From Vanessa cardui (lineage: Eukaryota; Arthropoda; Insecta; Lepidoptera; Nymphalidae): a DNA stretch of 64,000 nucleotides. Made by a program: the position numbers and the translations under genes. The notes below the pieces were generated by a model. That model was not told the origin of the DNA. It saw only the letters and a list, made by a program, of their open reading frames with translations, and did no database searches. Positions 37,554-48,013 of this stretch are shown here, one piece after another; position 1 is the first letter of the stretch, and each line of letters begins with the position of its first letter. Location of the stretch: assembly GCF_905220365.1 (NCBI RefSeq), contig NC_061130.1, positions 4,223,501-4,287,500 on the forward strand, in the 5' to 3' direction.

Positions 37554-38014
37554 TGTTCGAACACACACATACATAGATAAGAAATGTATCCCTTAATAAA
37601 GTTTAAATATCGAACGGAACAATTTTATTATTTGTACCTATAGATACAATGATGAGTGTATTTGTAAAATTCTATAGCAAATACACTTATCAGTGTACAA
37701 ATAATGACGGCGTAAGTGTCAAGGGTTTTCGAAACGTTTTCCCGTTTATTAGTATCTCAGATTCCATGAACAAAAATTCAGCTCCCCTCGTGTCGTCGGA
37801 GGCAATAAAAGGAGTTTTATGTCGAACGATTCATCCCAGACATTTTAAAGACTTGTGATCTATTTATCAACCCCGACGAAAACGAGGACTGTTATGATTT
37901 TACCGTATGAGTATGTGTGTTTATTTGTTGGAATGTAGCTAAAAAAATTTAAATAGTCTATTCCAGTAGTCTTTAAGAAGCACCTTTGAAATTATGCCAC
38001 AGTATATTGAAAGT
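37554..38014. other. Intergenic, short open frame not assigned
   Basis: A 69-codon frame at 37649-37858 is the least AT-rich part, but has no recognised motif or splice context. Confidence 0.35.
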
Positions 38015-38155
38015 AAAGCTATCACCAATTCGGATTGTTGATTCTACTGAGAAGAACCGGTAAGAACTCTTCTGTAACATTTCAAATACATAATGTTAAT
38101 TAAATATTTATACGTACATATATGTATGTATCCTGCCTGAAAATCAACAAGTACT
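38015..38155 (-). repeat. Repeat D copy, diverged
   Basis: Plus strand GATTCTACTGAGAAGAACCG and CTGAAAATCAACAAGTACTA match the reverse of repeat D. Confidence 0.65.
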
Positions 38156-38187
38156 AACTCCCGTGTTTTTATAATAATATAATGTTA

Positions 38188-38382
38188 CTAGCGGCCTGGC
38201 TTCGCACGTGAGCAATACTGATACTAAATATACTATTTTGTTTCTTTACTTTCTTGTCCATGTATTATGTATGTACAAAATCATTCCTCTCGAGTTACTC
38301 TTTCTAAAAAAAACCGCATCAAACCCGTTGCGTAAATTTAAAGATCGAAGCATACATAGGGATAGACAAGCGGTTTTGTTAT
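38188..38382 (-). mobile_element. Helitron-like copy
   Basis: The CTAG terminus is at 38188-38191, followed by GGCCTGGCTTCGCACGTGAG. The interior AAACCGCATCAAACCCGTTG matches the copy at 24776-25054. Confidence 0.7.
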
Positions 38383-38736
38383 AAAAGAAATTCAAATCTT
38401 TTTTATAAAAAAAAAAGATTTGAATTATGAAGAACAAGATATGACTTTATGACAACTTTAAAAATATCTATGGATTAATATTATAGAAGGTCTTGAAAGG
38501 TAAATTTGATTTAGTTCTTTTATCTGAAAGGTGACTTGATTGATAATGTTCTAAACTATAATAAAAAAATCTATTCGAATGTTTGAAGATCATTTGCTAT
38601 TTTTAGTTTTGATGTCAGCAACGTCTATTTATCTGATGGATTTTAAATTTAGAATAAGGCGACTTCAATGATCTTGCTAACTAACGGCAGAATTATTACG
38701 TTCAATGGAACGGTCTCACTAAATATGTATTCTTTG
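38383..38736. other. Intergenic, nothing recognised
   Basis: Contains a short near-palindrome AAATCTTTTTTATAAAAAAA then AAAAGATTT near 38394-38422. Otherwise unassigned. Confidence 0.4.
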
Positions 38737-39107
38737 TCATCATCAGCCCACTGCTGAGAGCGAACCACTTTGCTCGCTCCTCTGCGTCCCGCATCCAGCT
38801 TCTACCGTCGATCCTGCGAAGTTTGTCGGACCAGCGGGTCGGAGGTCGTCCTAAATCGCGCTTTCCGAGACGCGGTCCCTTCTCTAGAACTCGTCTCCTC
38901 CAGCCATCCAGCCATCGGTCCTACGTCAGATATGGCCAGCCCACTGCCACTTCAGCTTGCTAATTCTCCGAGCTATGTCCGTTACTTTGGTTCTCTCATG
39001 GATAACCTCATTTCTGATTTTATCCGCGAGAGAGACACCTAACATAGCTCGCTCCATCGCCCGCTGCGCGACCTTTCATTTGTGAACTAGCCTCACCGTC
39101 AGTGCCC
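38737..39107 (-). mobile_element. RTE-like LINE, 3' end, decayed coding
   Basis: On the minus strand, KIRNEVIHERTKVTDIARRI and LKWQWAGHI match the fragment at 23665-23997. Several stops and frameshifts break the frame downstream. The 3' end reads CAGCAGTGGGCTGATGATG, the same tail type. Confidence 0.82.
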
Positions 39108-39454
39108 AATATTAAGCTTTGTCAGTTTATTCAAATTATTTATAAAGTACTCATTAATCAATTGACATTCTTCTGAACCTCTTATGGAGAAGATTTGGAC
39201 CTTTAATTGTGCCATGATATTCCATCACGGTGTACTTACAAATTCAGAATATCATATCCAAAATATCCTACAAATTTAGTTTTATTTTTTCTCTATTGAT
39301 ATTATATTTATAAACAGAAATAAAGCCAATAAAAATTCTACGGTAGATAAATAAAATCTTTCTCGAGATTCAGGAAATCATTTGGCTAGTTGAACCGAAA
39401 CGCATAGTAAGAATATATAATAAGTAACTATAATGATACCTATACAAAATCATA
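39108..39454. other. Intergenic, possible SINE-A scrap
   Basis: CTTATGGAGAAGATTTGGAC near 39180 resembles the SINE-A tail region. Nothing else recognised. Confidence 0.35.
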
Positions 39455-39635
39455 GCTTCGGTTTCTTTATGAAACAGTTAAACGCAATCCGGATTCAATT
39501 ACTTTTTTATTAAAAGCGACTCCTTTTAATGAATTTCTAAGCCAATCGGAAAGTATTTTTAAAACTAGTTCTTCTTTATTCCTTTTTTAAATCATACTAT
39601 AGTTAATTATTATCATAAAAACGAGTAAATTTTTT
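39455..39635 (+). repeat. Repeat F copy 2
   Basis: Direct repeat of 37115-37285, about 2.3 kb away, with small indels such as CTTTTTTATTAAAAGCGACT against CTTTTTTTAAAAGAGACT. Confidence 0.8.
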
Positions 39636-39837
39636 AACACAATTGTCAAGGGCAAACCACTTTCGGAGGTTTAAAAAGCCTTAATTCTCACGCTCGTTGT
39701 TTGTAAAAGTGCTGGTAAATTTAAAAATTAAAAGAACGCCTACTTAGATATAATAATTAACCTTGTCATATAAATAAATTAAAATCTCAAACTCAAATTA
39801 ATATAGAATTACACTTACTTATTTATTGTCAAATTAA

Positions 39838-40138
39838 TAACAACAACAACAGCCTGTAAATTCCCACTGCTGAACTAAAGGCCCCTCTCCCTTTGAGGAG
39901 AAGGTTTGGAACATATTCCACCACGCTGTTCCAACGCGGGTTGGTGGAATGCATATGTGGCAGAATTTCTATGAAATTTGTCACACGCAGGTTTCCTCAC
40001 GATGTTTTCCTTCACGGCTGAGCACGAGATGAATTATAAAGACAAATTAGGCACATGAATCAGCGGTGCTTGCCTAAGTTTGAACCCGCAATCATCGGTT
40101 AAGATGCACGCGTTCTAACCACTGGGCCATCTCGACTC
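39838..40138 (-). mobile_element. SINE-A copy, subfamily A2
   Basis: Target duplication TTG[T/A]CAAATTAA (one mismatch) at 39826-39837 and 40139-40150. Plus strand shows CAACAACAACAGCC, TTTGTCACACGCAGG and AATCAGCGGTGC. Confidence 0.92.
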
Positions 40139-40236
40139 TTGACAAATTAAACATTAGCACCAAATGTATTGTCAAAGAATTACTTATTATTGAATAGATG
40201 AACTGTTCAAGGAAGTTAGTATTCGTTGACGCATAA

Positions 40237-40452
40237 TCTATACTAATATTATATATGTGAAAATAAAACTGTCTGTCTGTCTCTCTTTCACACCTAAACC
40301 AACGAACCGAAGCAAACTTCAACACCTGGGAAGGACATAGGCCACTTTTCAACCGACTTCAAAAAGGAGGAGGTTATCAATTCGTCTGTTTTTTTTTTTC
40401 TAACACATGACATCCAACTGCTTAAAACACGAGTCAAGCCCGAGACAACTAG
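40237..40452 (+). mobile_element. Non-autonomous Helitron with both termini, carrying an insert
   Basis: Begins TCTATACTAATATTATATAT after A and ends GAGACAACTAG before T. Between about 40344 and 40405 it holds CAACCGACTTC and a GGAGGAGGTTATCAATTCG block, also found at 51383. Confidence 0.85.
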
Positions 40453-40494
40453 TAAATAATACATTAAATTATATTTCATTGGTGGAAAAAGTAA

Positions 40495-40625
40495 AAGAAC
40501 GTATTGACGTTTCCTTTCGGTAGAATCTAAATTATGAACCGTTACATTGTGAACTTCACATTCAATTCAATACTCCTCTATAACACGATTGGAAAGTAAG
40601 CGTACTTGAATAAATAATATTTTGA
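40495..40625 (+). repeat. Repeat D copy, diverged
   Basis: TTTCGGTAGAATCTAAATTA, then GCGTACTTGAATAAATAATA and a TTTTGATTT end. Confidence 0.6.
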
Positions 40626-40734
40626 TTTAACTGTAAATGGTTTTAACAAAGAATTACTTTGTTAAACTGCTTACAATTATATTCAAGTTTATTTATTGTA
40701 AGCTGATAGGAAGGCAACTATGCTGACCATTAAA

Positions 40735-41030
40735 GCCGAGATGGCCCAGTAGTGCATCTTAATCGATGATAGCGGGTGCAAACCCAGTCAAGTACCGATG
40801 AATTTTTATGTGTTTGATTTGTGTCTATACTATTTCGTTCTCGGCGGTGGAGGAAAACATCGTACATACAAACATAAGGAAAAGTGTGTCTAGATTCAAC
40901 AAAATTCTACCACATGCGTAGGCATTATACTGCATTGGAGCAGCATAATGGAATATGCTCTAAACTTTCTCCTTAAAAGGGAGAGGAGGCTTTAGCCCAT
41001 CAGTGGGAAATTAACAGGCTGTTACTGTGT
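40735..41030 (+). mobile_element. SINE-A copy, plus orientation
   Basis: Reads head to tail on plus: GCCGAGATGGCCCAGTAG, GCGGGTGCAAACCCAG, and CCATCAGTGGGAAATTAACA then GGCTGTTAC. Useful for seeing the tail sense strand. Confidence 0.9.
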
Positions 41031-41436
41031 AAGCAGCTAGAAAGATTTGCACATATTCTGTAAATTCTTTATTTTTTATAGTCGACTAATAAATTCCTTT
41101 GTTCCATGATAGCGTCAAGATATTGAAAATCTATCCAGCTTTAATAATGAATATTTCAAACAATTTGTTATTTTAAAATGTTTATTTTGAAAAATAAAAA
41201 AGACCACATTCCAGGTGAATACATAATTGATAGCTAAACATATAAGACTCCACGTTATGTGCATTGAATATTAAGTATATACGTAACAAAGAGACGGCGG
41301 ATTGATTTCGTGCGTGAAAAAACAGGGTTTGAATTTATTTATACAGAAAAAAACGATTTATTTACTTCACCACATACTCTTACCTAATAATTAGGTAAAG
41401 ATTTGATATGTAAATTAGCGTCTGTTATCCGTTCTA
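41031..41436. other. Intergenic, nothing recognised
   Basis: AT-rich single-copy DNA. Confidence 0.4.
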
Positions 41437-41873
41437 TCTTTACATAGTACAAAACAAAGTCACTTACCGCTGTCTGTGCCTATGTATGCTTAGTTCTCTG
41501 AAATTACTAAACTGATTTTGATGCAGTTTTCTTTTCAATAGTTAGGTTGGTTCAAGAGGCTTTATTTATAATACATGCACGATATAAATGAGAAATAGAG
41601 GTAAGTTTCAAGGTCACTAACGCTAACGCTGGCTGAAGCCTAGGAAATAGATCAAAATAATATTTATACCACGGTTTGTATTGTACAATGACAAAAAAGC
41701 TGTGAACATTGTTAGACACTGTTACCGTCTAACAACATCTAGTAGCCTAACCATCAGTCTGTCTAACTATGTCTAACTGTCTAACTGTCAGTAGTATATA
41801 TGTATATAACAGACATATATGTTTACTGTTGCTATCAGCATTGTACCTGTGCGAAGCCGGGGCACGTCGCTAG
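41437..41873 (+). mobile_element. Helitron-like copy with internal expansion
   Basis: Starts TTTACATAGTACAAAACAAA and ends GAAGCCGGGGCACGTCGCTAG. The middle (41700-41830) carries several degenerate GTCTAAC units that other copies lack. Confidence 0.72.
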
Positions 41874-42621
41874 CAAGCATATAAATTTAACGATCGCTTA
41901 CAGACTATTTGACGATTCTAACATTCGTTTAATATAATTTAAGGCGTTATATCGTTTCGATTTCACTACCAAAAATACACCAGTAGCTAGTTTACTAGTG
42001 CGTATACATTCAGAATTGTATATTGATGTATATTCCATACGAAATTACGTGAATATGCATACAAATATCGGCGGTATGCCACAAAAACTTAAACAGTGAG
42101 TACACTCATAGGCATTCCACTGTATATTTTCAACGAGAAAGCAGAACGTACGTACAAAATAATACAATTAAAAATTATTGCTACGTTTATCTGAAGCATT
42201 TTCACTCTAAATATTATGCAGATTTATTCGAAATTGTAGAACTAAATCTGTTGCAGACTTGCCATCCGACATAACAAATTTATCCTGAGCCTGAGTTTGG
42301 CTACTGAATACCAAAACTAAATAGTTGACAAATAAACTTTAATATTATTATTTTTTTAGTGATCGGTTAGTATAATAAACATATTTACTATATAAGATTT
42401 TAAATTAACATTGTTCATTTTATTACTAAAGTTATTAATTTCAGGATATTTACCATGTTTTTTTTTAACGTCTTGTTCACGATACTCGCCGAGATCTAGT
42501 GAACAAGACATTCGTAGATAATGTTGTTGTAAAATAAAAAACATGATAAATGTCTCGAAATTAATAACCATAGTAATATTTATTATAGTTCAAACAAATC
42601 ATAAGACCGATCCGAGAACAC
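41874..42621. other. Intergenic, nothing recognised
   Basis: AT-rich. The 71-codon minus frame at 42356-42571 has no motif. Confidence 0.4.
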
Positions 42622-42862
42622 AGATTCCAGTAGTCAGAACGCGTACATCTTAATCGATGATTTCAAACCCATGAAAGCACCGCTAAAATTTCATGTGCTT
42701 AATTTGTGTTTTAAATGTCGAGTTCTTCGATGAAGTAAAACATCGTGAGGAAACCTGCCTGTGTCTAATTTCAACGAAATTCTGCCACATGTAAATCCAC
42801 TTACCTTCTCCTCAATGGGAGAGGAGGTCATGGTTTGAGACATTTACAGGCTGTTACTATAT
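42622..42862 (+). mobile_element. SINE-A copy, plus orientation, partly deleted
   Basis: CAGAACGCGTACATCTTAAT starts the head; GAGACATTTACAGGCTGTTA ends the tail. The B box is damaged (GATTTCAAACCC). Confidence 0.85.
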
Positions 42863-43133
42863 TTAAAATATTATATAAATCATAAATTACGGTTTATTCG
42901 TGTAATGTATTGAGCCCAGACCTACCAAATGTGCACAGACGAGTGATTTACTAGAAACCATTAAAGAGCCCACCTAATCGACCTCCCGACTCCATTACCG
43001 CTCAACCGAATTACATAGATTGCAAAGATTCGTATATATATACGACATATATTAAAATTAAAATCATGTTCCTAATCGAGATTAATAATATAAATGTCAT
43101 ATATTGCAAAGATTCATATATATACGAAATACA

Positions 43134-43643
43134 TTAAAATCATGTTCCTAATTGAGATTACCATAAATGTGAAAGTAACTGTCTGTCGTTCTTTCACGGC
43201 CAAACCGATGAACCGAATTTGACGGTATTTGGTTTGAAGAAAAATTCAAGGAAAGACATAGGCCACATTTTTTCCTACAACAACAACAACAACAGCCTGT
43301 AAATTCCCACTGCTGGGCTAAAGGCCTCCTTTCCCTTTGAGGAGAAGGTTTTTGGAACATATTCCACCACGCTGGTCCAATGCGGGTTGGTGGAATACAC
43401 ATGTGGCAGAATTTCTACGAAATTTGTCACATGCAGGTTTCCTCACGATGTTTTCCTTCACCGCTGAGCACGAGATGAATTATAAAGACAAATTAAGCAC
43501 ATGAATCAGCCGTGCTTGCCTGGGTTTGAACCCGTAATCATCGGTTCAGCGTTCTAACCACTGGGCCATCTCGACTCTTTTTTTTTCTAATATGACAACA
43601 AATCCCCTGAAACGCGAGCGAAGTCACAGGCGACAACTAATAT
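43134..43643 (+). mobile_element. Non-autonomous Helitron interrupted by a SINE-A
   Basis: The 5' half runs from ATAAATGTGAAAGTAACTGT to GACATAGGCCACATTTTTTC. After the SINE it resumes at ATATGACAACAAATCCCC and ends GGCGACAACTAA. Just upstream (43025-43140) a segment of about 50 bp with ATTGCAAAGATTC and TATATATACGA is tandemly duplicated. Confidence 0.78.
43277..43577 (-). mobile_element. SINE-A copy, subfamily A2, nested in a Helitron
   Basis: Full length, with (CAA)n at the tail on plus and A2 markers (TTTGTCACATGCAGG, AATCAGCCGTGC). The head lacks a few bases after CATCGGTTCAG. Confidence 0.92.
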
Positions 43644-44182
43644 GTTTTATATACAGACTTCAATCATTATATTCATGTCCTATAGCAAGCGATATTCGTT
43701 TAACATCTTTACAAATGACAAAAGGTATGCATCGAAAAATTGAAACGATATTCTCCGAACGTTCATTGTGATCTACGAGCAACTCTCTCAATTTCCCTCA
43801 CGCATTCACATCAACATTTTGTATTGTTTAACTTTTCTCTCCCCGGGCCACATATAAACCCGTCACAAATCCAACGGAGGGTTTGAAAGTGTCGTCTTAG
43901 ATATTTTCCCAGTCAACGAGTGTAAGAGCGACAATCTCGGCGACCTACGTCTTATTTTTTCAGGAGAGCCGACCCGTTACAACGACAGAGATTTACATTT
44001 GAAATAGGCAGTGATACTCTTTTATTTCGTAGCGTTTTATTTTTTTTTCCCCATTGCAACACCATTGCTATAGTTAGAGAAACTAGAATGATATCTGACT
44101 AGAACACAGTATTCCACAACAGAAAAACATTTGAATTGCAACAGACAACAGTAAAGCATATCTTAATATTTGGGTATATTAT
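43644..44182. other. Unique intergenic DNA with a possible TATA motif
   Basis: Bases 43770-43985 are less AT-rich and unlike any repeat here. GGGCCACATATAAACCCGTC near 43855 resembles a TATA box region, but no coding start follows. An exon cannot be excluded. Confidence 0.35.
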
Positions 44183-44373
44183 ATAGGAGCTGTATTTGCT
44201 ATTTTAGGTGGATTTATTCATTGATATCCTTCATTTACAGGATTAATAATAAATAATTATTTACTAAAAATTCAATTTATTTCAATATTTATTGGAGTTA
44301 ATTTAACATTTTTCCCTCAACATTTTTTAGGATTAGCTGGTATACCTCGACGATATTCAGATTATCCAGATAA
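44183..44373 (+). pseudogene. COX1: Nuclear mitochondrial insertion: cytochrome c oxidase subunit I fragment
   Basis: Read with the invertebrate mitochondrial code, all 63 codons are open: GAVFAILGGFIHWYPSFTG near the start, then QFISMFIGVNLTFFPQHFL, and GLAGMPRRYSDYPD at the end. This corresponds to the part of subunit I containing transmembrane helices 10-11. Trp is encoded by TGA at 44222-44224, a stop in the nuclear code, so it cannot work as a nuclear gene. The uninterrupted frame suggests a recent transfer. It stops exactly at the CTAG terminus of a Helitron. Confidence 0.95.
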
Positions 44374-44625
44374 CTAGTTACCTGACCCGTCTTTACACGT
44401 GTACTTGATGTACACGTGTAAAGACTCGGTTCTATATACAATTTTCATTTTGAAGAAAAAACATCAAAAGATTTTTTCTTTTCGGCTGTTCTCTACTACA
44501 ATATACTTTTATTATACATTTAAGCTCCCTCTTGAATCAAATAATCTCTGTTTATTTAATAAAAAAAGCATTGAAATCCGTTGTGTAGTTTAAATGATCT
44601 AAACGTACAGATGGCACAAACCGAA
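44374..44625 (-). mobile_element. Helitron-like copy abutting the mitochondrial insertion
   Basis: CTAG at 44374-44377 next to A, then CCTGACCCGTCTTTACACG. The interior has an inverted GTGTACTTGATGTACAC stretch and ATTGAAATCCGTTGTGTAGT, as in other copies. Confidence 0.7.
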
Positions 44626-45575
44626 TGATGTTCTAGTAAACAGATATGTCATTAACGCGCAAAAAGTGAAGACTAGAAAACATCCTAATTGGGACGTTTG
44701 CCTTTAGTCGTTTTCATCATAATTATGCCAGTAATAAGTTGTAATACATCATAATTACGTAGTAATACGTTTTGCGTAATTAAATCTATTTATCCCTTTT
44801 TCTTATTGTTTTTATCAAGCAATCCTTTTTACTTGTAACGAAATGTAAAATAAACAGTCCCCGGCGCGGCACACTTTTTTCTGTTGTTTAGTATAGGTAT
44901 AACATATCTGTTTATTAGAATATCATTGCACAAACCAAATTTATTTTACACTGTGTCGAGATAATATAAATAAAAATTAATAATAATATGTTTATGCGTT
45001 TCTAAACTATTCATCGTATTGTGATAAAAATTTGGTAAAGTTTTCTGCGTACGCCAGCTGAGGTTCGGACCCGAAAAAACAGGAATTTTTCTTTATATAT
45101 TTCCCCGTTTTATATAAACCCTTATTTTTCCCGTTCAAATGCGGAAGGGTAGCTAGTTTTAATGTACATATTATTGCTTTTTTTATTCCTTAACCACTAA
45201 ATTAATTGGAAATGTTTTCCAATTTTATTAATCTCTAATCTAAATAAAAAACTGTTAATTACATATATTGAGATAGAGTACAAGTTATTAAGTAAATTAC
45301 GACTAATACTTTAAAACTGTGCGGTTAAATTAAACCGATCAAAATCGTTTCAAAATAAATGAAGCCAACTGCGAACCATTATCCCATTGATAGCTGTGTA
45401 TTACTAGGCCACAAATTTCAGAAACATGTTTGGAATTTATTGCGATTTTAATTCAGTCATTTACTGGAATACATATATATATTTAAAATTGTATTTTTAT
45501 ATTAATTATATTTTGTTTTTTTTTTCATTTACTTTCGAAATACTTGGCACTTTGAATAGTAACTTGATTAATTAC
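44626..45575. other. Intergenic, nothing recognised
   Basis: AT-rich DNA with no supportable gene. No continuation of the mitochondrial sequence is seen after the Helitron. Confidence 0.4.
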
Positions 45576-45705
45576 CGCCACTGGTGATAGTAGGGTTGGT
45601 TCGTTTTTTGCCCAGAGGATCGGAATTGCGATTCAACGAGGAAATGATGCTAGCATTCTTGCCACCATTCCACGAGATCAAGATTTATGCAGTAACTATA
45701 GTTTT
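45576..45705 (+). mobile_element. LINE-derived fragment
   Basis: CCACTGGTGATAGTAGGGTT and GCCCAGAGGATCGGAATTGC, followed by a frame reading IAIQRGNDASILATIPRDQD. The first part recurs at 23427-23475. The clade is not established. Confidence 0.55.
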
Positions 45706-45845
45706 TTAATGATGTATTTTTAATATATAACTACAATAACTCATTATAAGGAATTACTTATATTCCTATTTACCCCCATATTTAAGCTTAGAGTCCAACC
45801 ATTGCGCTATTGACGTCCCAAAATAATTTGTAAAAATTCTTTACT

Positions 45846-47066
45846 ATGGAAGGCATATTAATATTTACTCGCAGGTGGGCTGAAGCAGTTGAGAGTAAGG
45901 GGGAGGCATTAGCAGCCAGCTTGGACATAGCGAAGGCCTTCGATCGCGTATGGCACAAAGCGCTTCTTTCGAAGCTTCCTTCCTATGGGCTTCCCGGGAA
46001 ATTATGCAATTGGATTACCAGCTTTTTGGCAGATCGGAGCATCAAGGTCGTTGTCGACGGTGCATGCTCTGACTTAAAATTCGTCAATGCTGGTGTTCCA
46101 CAAGGCTGCGTTCTATCACCCACTCTGTTTCTTCTGCATCTCAATGATTTGTTGCAAATCGGGAACATTCATTGCTATGCAGACGACAGTACCGTTGACA
46201 CCTTATACACCGGCCGCGCTAATATTTCTCGGGAAAACGTCGAAGAGAACCGGAACAAACTTGTGTCTGAAATCGAGTCTTCATTAAACGAAGTCTCGAA
46301 TTGGGGCCGGCTAAATCTAGTCCATTTCAACCCCAAAAAGACGCAAGTTTGCGCGTTAACCGCTAAAAAAACACCATTTGTCGTATCTCCACGATTTGAG
46401 AACATTCCGATAGCCGCTACAGGTAGTATCGGAATACTTGGCGTTGATATTTCGAGCCTCGTTCAGTTCCGCGGTCAATTGGAAGGCAAAGCCAAATTGG
46501 CTTCAAAAAAGCTGGGCGTGCTCAGCAAGGCGAGACAGTATTTCACGTCGGCCCATCGCCTTAAACTTTACAAGGCGCAAATTCGGCCTCACATGGAGTA
46601 CTGCTCTCACCTCTGGGCGGGTGCTCCCCAGTACCAGCTCCTTCCATTTGACCGCATCCAATGTAGAGCGGCTCGAGTTATCGACGATCAAGCCCTTTCC
46701 GATCTCCTTGATCCTTTGGCTTTGCTTAGAGATGTCGGATCACTCTGCATCTTCTACCGAATTTTTCACGGGGAATGTTCCGAGGAATTGTTCGGATTAA
46801 TCCCGGCTGCTGAATTTTACCTTCGGACATCTCGCCAAAATTCTAAGTTTCACCCGCACCACCTTGATGTCCGAAAATCCACAACAGCGCGATTTCTCAG
46901 ACATTTTCTGCTTCGCACAACCACTTTGTGGAACCAGCTTTCGCCGGCGGTTTTTCCGAACCGATACGACATGGGAACCTTCAAGAAAAGAGCGTACTCC
47001 TTTTTGAAAGGCCGGCAACGCACCTGCAAGCCCCCTGGTATTGCAGATGTCCATGGGCGGTGGTAG
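45846..47066 (+). CDS. Reverse transcriptase fragment, C-terminal 406 codons
   Basis: This is the coding part of the LINE at 45875-47117. The intact enzyme would copy LINE RNA into DNA at a nicked chromosomal target. Here it lacks the N-terminal endonuclease and the start of the polymerase, so it is very unlikely to be active. The ATG at 45846 is fortuitous, lying in flanking DNA. The G+C content is far above that of the surroundings, as in other LINE coding regions. Confidence 0.85.
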   Translation: MEGILIFTRRWAEAVESKGEALAASLDIAKAFDRVWHKALLSKLPSYGLPGKLCNWITSFLADRSIKVVVDGACSDLKFVNAGVPQGCVLSPTLFLLHLNDLLQIGNIHCYADDSTVDTLYTGRANISRENVEENRNKLVSEIESSLNEVSNWGRLNLVHFNPKKTQVCALTAKKTPFVVSPRFENIPIAATGSIGILGVDISSLVQFRGQLEGKAKLASKKLGVLSKARQYFTSAHRLKLYKAQIRPHMEYCSHLWAGAPQYQLLPFDRIQCRAARVIDDQALSDLLDPLALLRDVGSLCIFYRIFHGECSEELFGLIPAAEFYLRTSRQNSKFHPHHLDVRKSTTARFLRHFLLRTTTLWNQLSPAVFPNRYDMGTFKKRAYSFLKGRQRTCKPPGIADVHGRW

Positions 47067-47117
47067 TCACTTTCCATCAGGTGAGCCTCCTGCTCGTTTG
47101 CCACCTATGCCATAAAA
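45875..47117 (+). mobile_element. 5'-truncated non-LTR retrotransposon (LINE) with open reverse transcriptase
   Basis: The open frame ends with TAG at 47064-47066. The reverse transcriptase palm motifs are DIAKAFD (residues 27-33 of the 406-codon frame that begins at 45846), GVPQGCVLSP (83-92) and the catalytic YADD (111-114). They are followed by the thumb and a C-terminus ending in a WNQLSPAVFPNRYDMGTFKK motif, typical of Jockey/CR1-superfamily proteins. The endonuclease and first palm motifs are missing, so the copy is dead on arrival. The first nine or so codons of the open frame are flanking DNA. No stops or frameshifts interrupt the rest, which suggests a young insertion. The 3' end CACTTTCCATCAGGTGAGCC ... 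TATGCCATAAAAAAAA is also the tail type of SINE-C. Exact clade uncertain. Confidence 0.93.
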
Positions 47118-47127
47118 AAAAATGATT

Positions 47128-47372
47128 TAAAAGATTATGCAGACGATAAAAAAAGCGTGGAATTAATACTTGTTGACTTCCAAGCAGTATAAATTACATA
47201 CATATATAATTGTAATTAACTAACATGACTGTATTTTTAAATGTTGACAAAGAGTAACAACTGAGTTTGTCGGTAGAATCTTTTTACTGGTGGTAGCCAC
47301 ACTTACTATAGTTAAATGACGATTAAAAAGTGCTTGTAAAAGTCTACTTGAATAAAATATATTTTGATTAGA
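47128..47372 (+). repeat. Repeat D copy directly after the LINE
   Basis: Starts GATAAAAAAAGCGTGGAATT and ends CTACTTGAATAAAATATATT with TTTGATT. It begins about ten bases after the LINE A tract, so the LINE may have landed at its edge. The TTGCCGG block is deleted. Confidence 0.72.
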
Positions 47373-47721
47373 TTTTTTTATTAATATATAAAGTAAATCC
47401 AAAAATAGATGAACTAATAATTCATATTATCTGTATTTAAACACCAATAATAAAGTGGGAAGCAGTAAGTAAGTAGTGAAAACAATAATATACAAAGGTC
47501 ATATCGAACCTGTGTTTTTAACAGCGTTTCAATTCATTGGCGCGTAAAGTTTTCAACTATTGAGATAATAACAATTATATCTTATTTTATATAAAACAAT
47601 TACTAAATTGAATGAAGCTATTTATTACAGAATAATGGTAAACGACCAAATTAAGTAGCCCTGTGTGTGGCAGTTGGATGTAGATATTCCTGTACCTTTG
47701 TAATTTTTTGTCTATTTCTTA
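47373..47721. other. Intergenic, nothing recognised
   Basis: AT-rich single-copy DNA. Confidence 0.4.
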
Positions 47722-48013
47722 CTTAGTGGTAGGGCTTTGTGCAAGCCCGTCTGGGTAGGTACCAACCACTCATCAGTTATTCTACCGCCAAACCACAGTA
47801 CTCAGTATTGTTGTATTCCGGTTTGAAGGGTGAGTGAGCCAGTGATGAACTACAGGCACAAGGCACATATTATCTTAGTTCCCAAGGTTGGTGGCGCATT
47901 GGCGATTTAAGGAATAATTAATATTTCTTAAAGCGTCATTGTCTATGGGTAATGGTGACCACTTACCATCAGGTGGTCCATATGCATCGTCCGTCAACCA
48001 ATACCATAAAAAA
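47722..48013 (+). mobile_element. SINE-C copy, best preserved
   Basis: From TTAGTGGTAGGGCTTTGTGC through GGTAGGTACCAACCACTCAT and GTTCCCAAGGTTGGTGGCGC to CCAATACCATAAAAAAAAA. The last 65 bases parallel the tail of the LINE that ends 600 bases upstream. Confidence 0.9.

Noticed and set aside
44399..44593. Frame just after the mitochondrial fragment
   Set aside because: Falls inside Helitron-like sequence and does not continue COX1.
46438..46800. Second long frame overlapping the LINE reverse transcriptase
   Set aside because: It is an out-of-frame shadow of the reverse transcriptase, which explains all conserved motifs.
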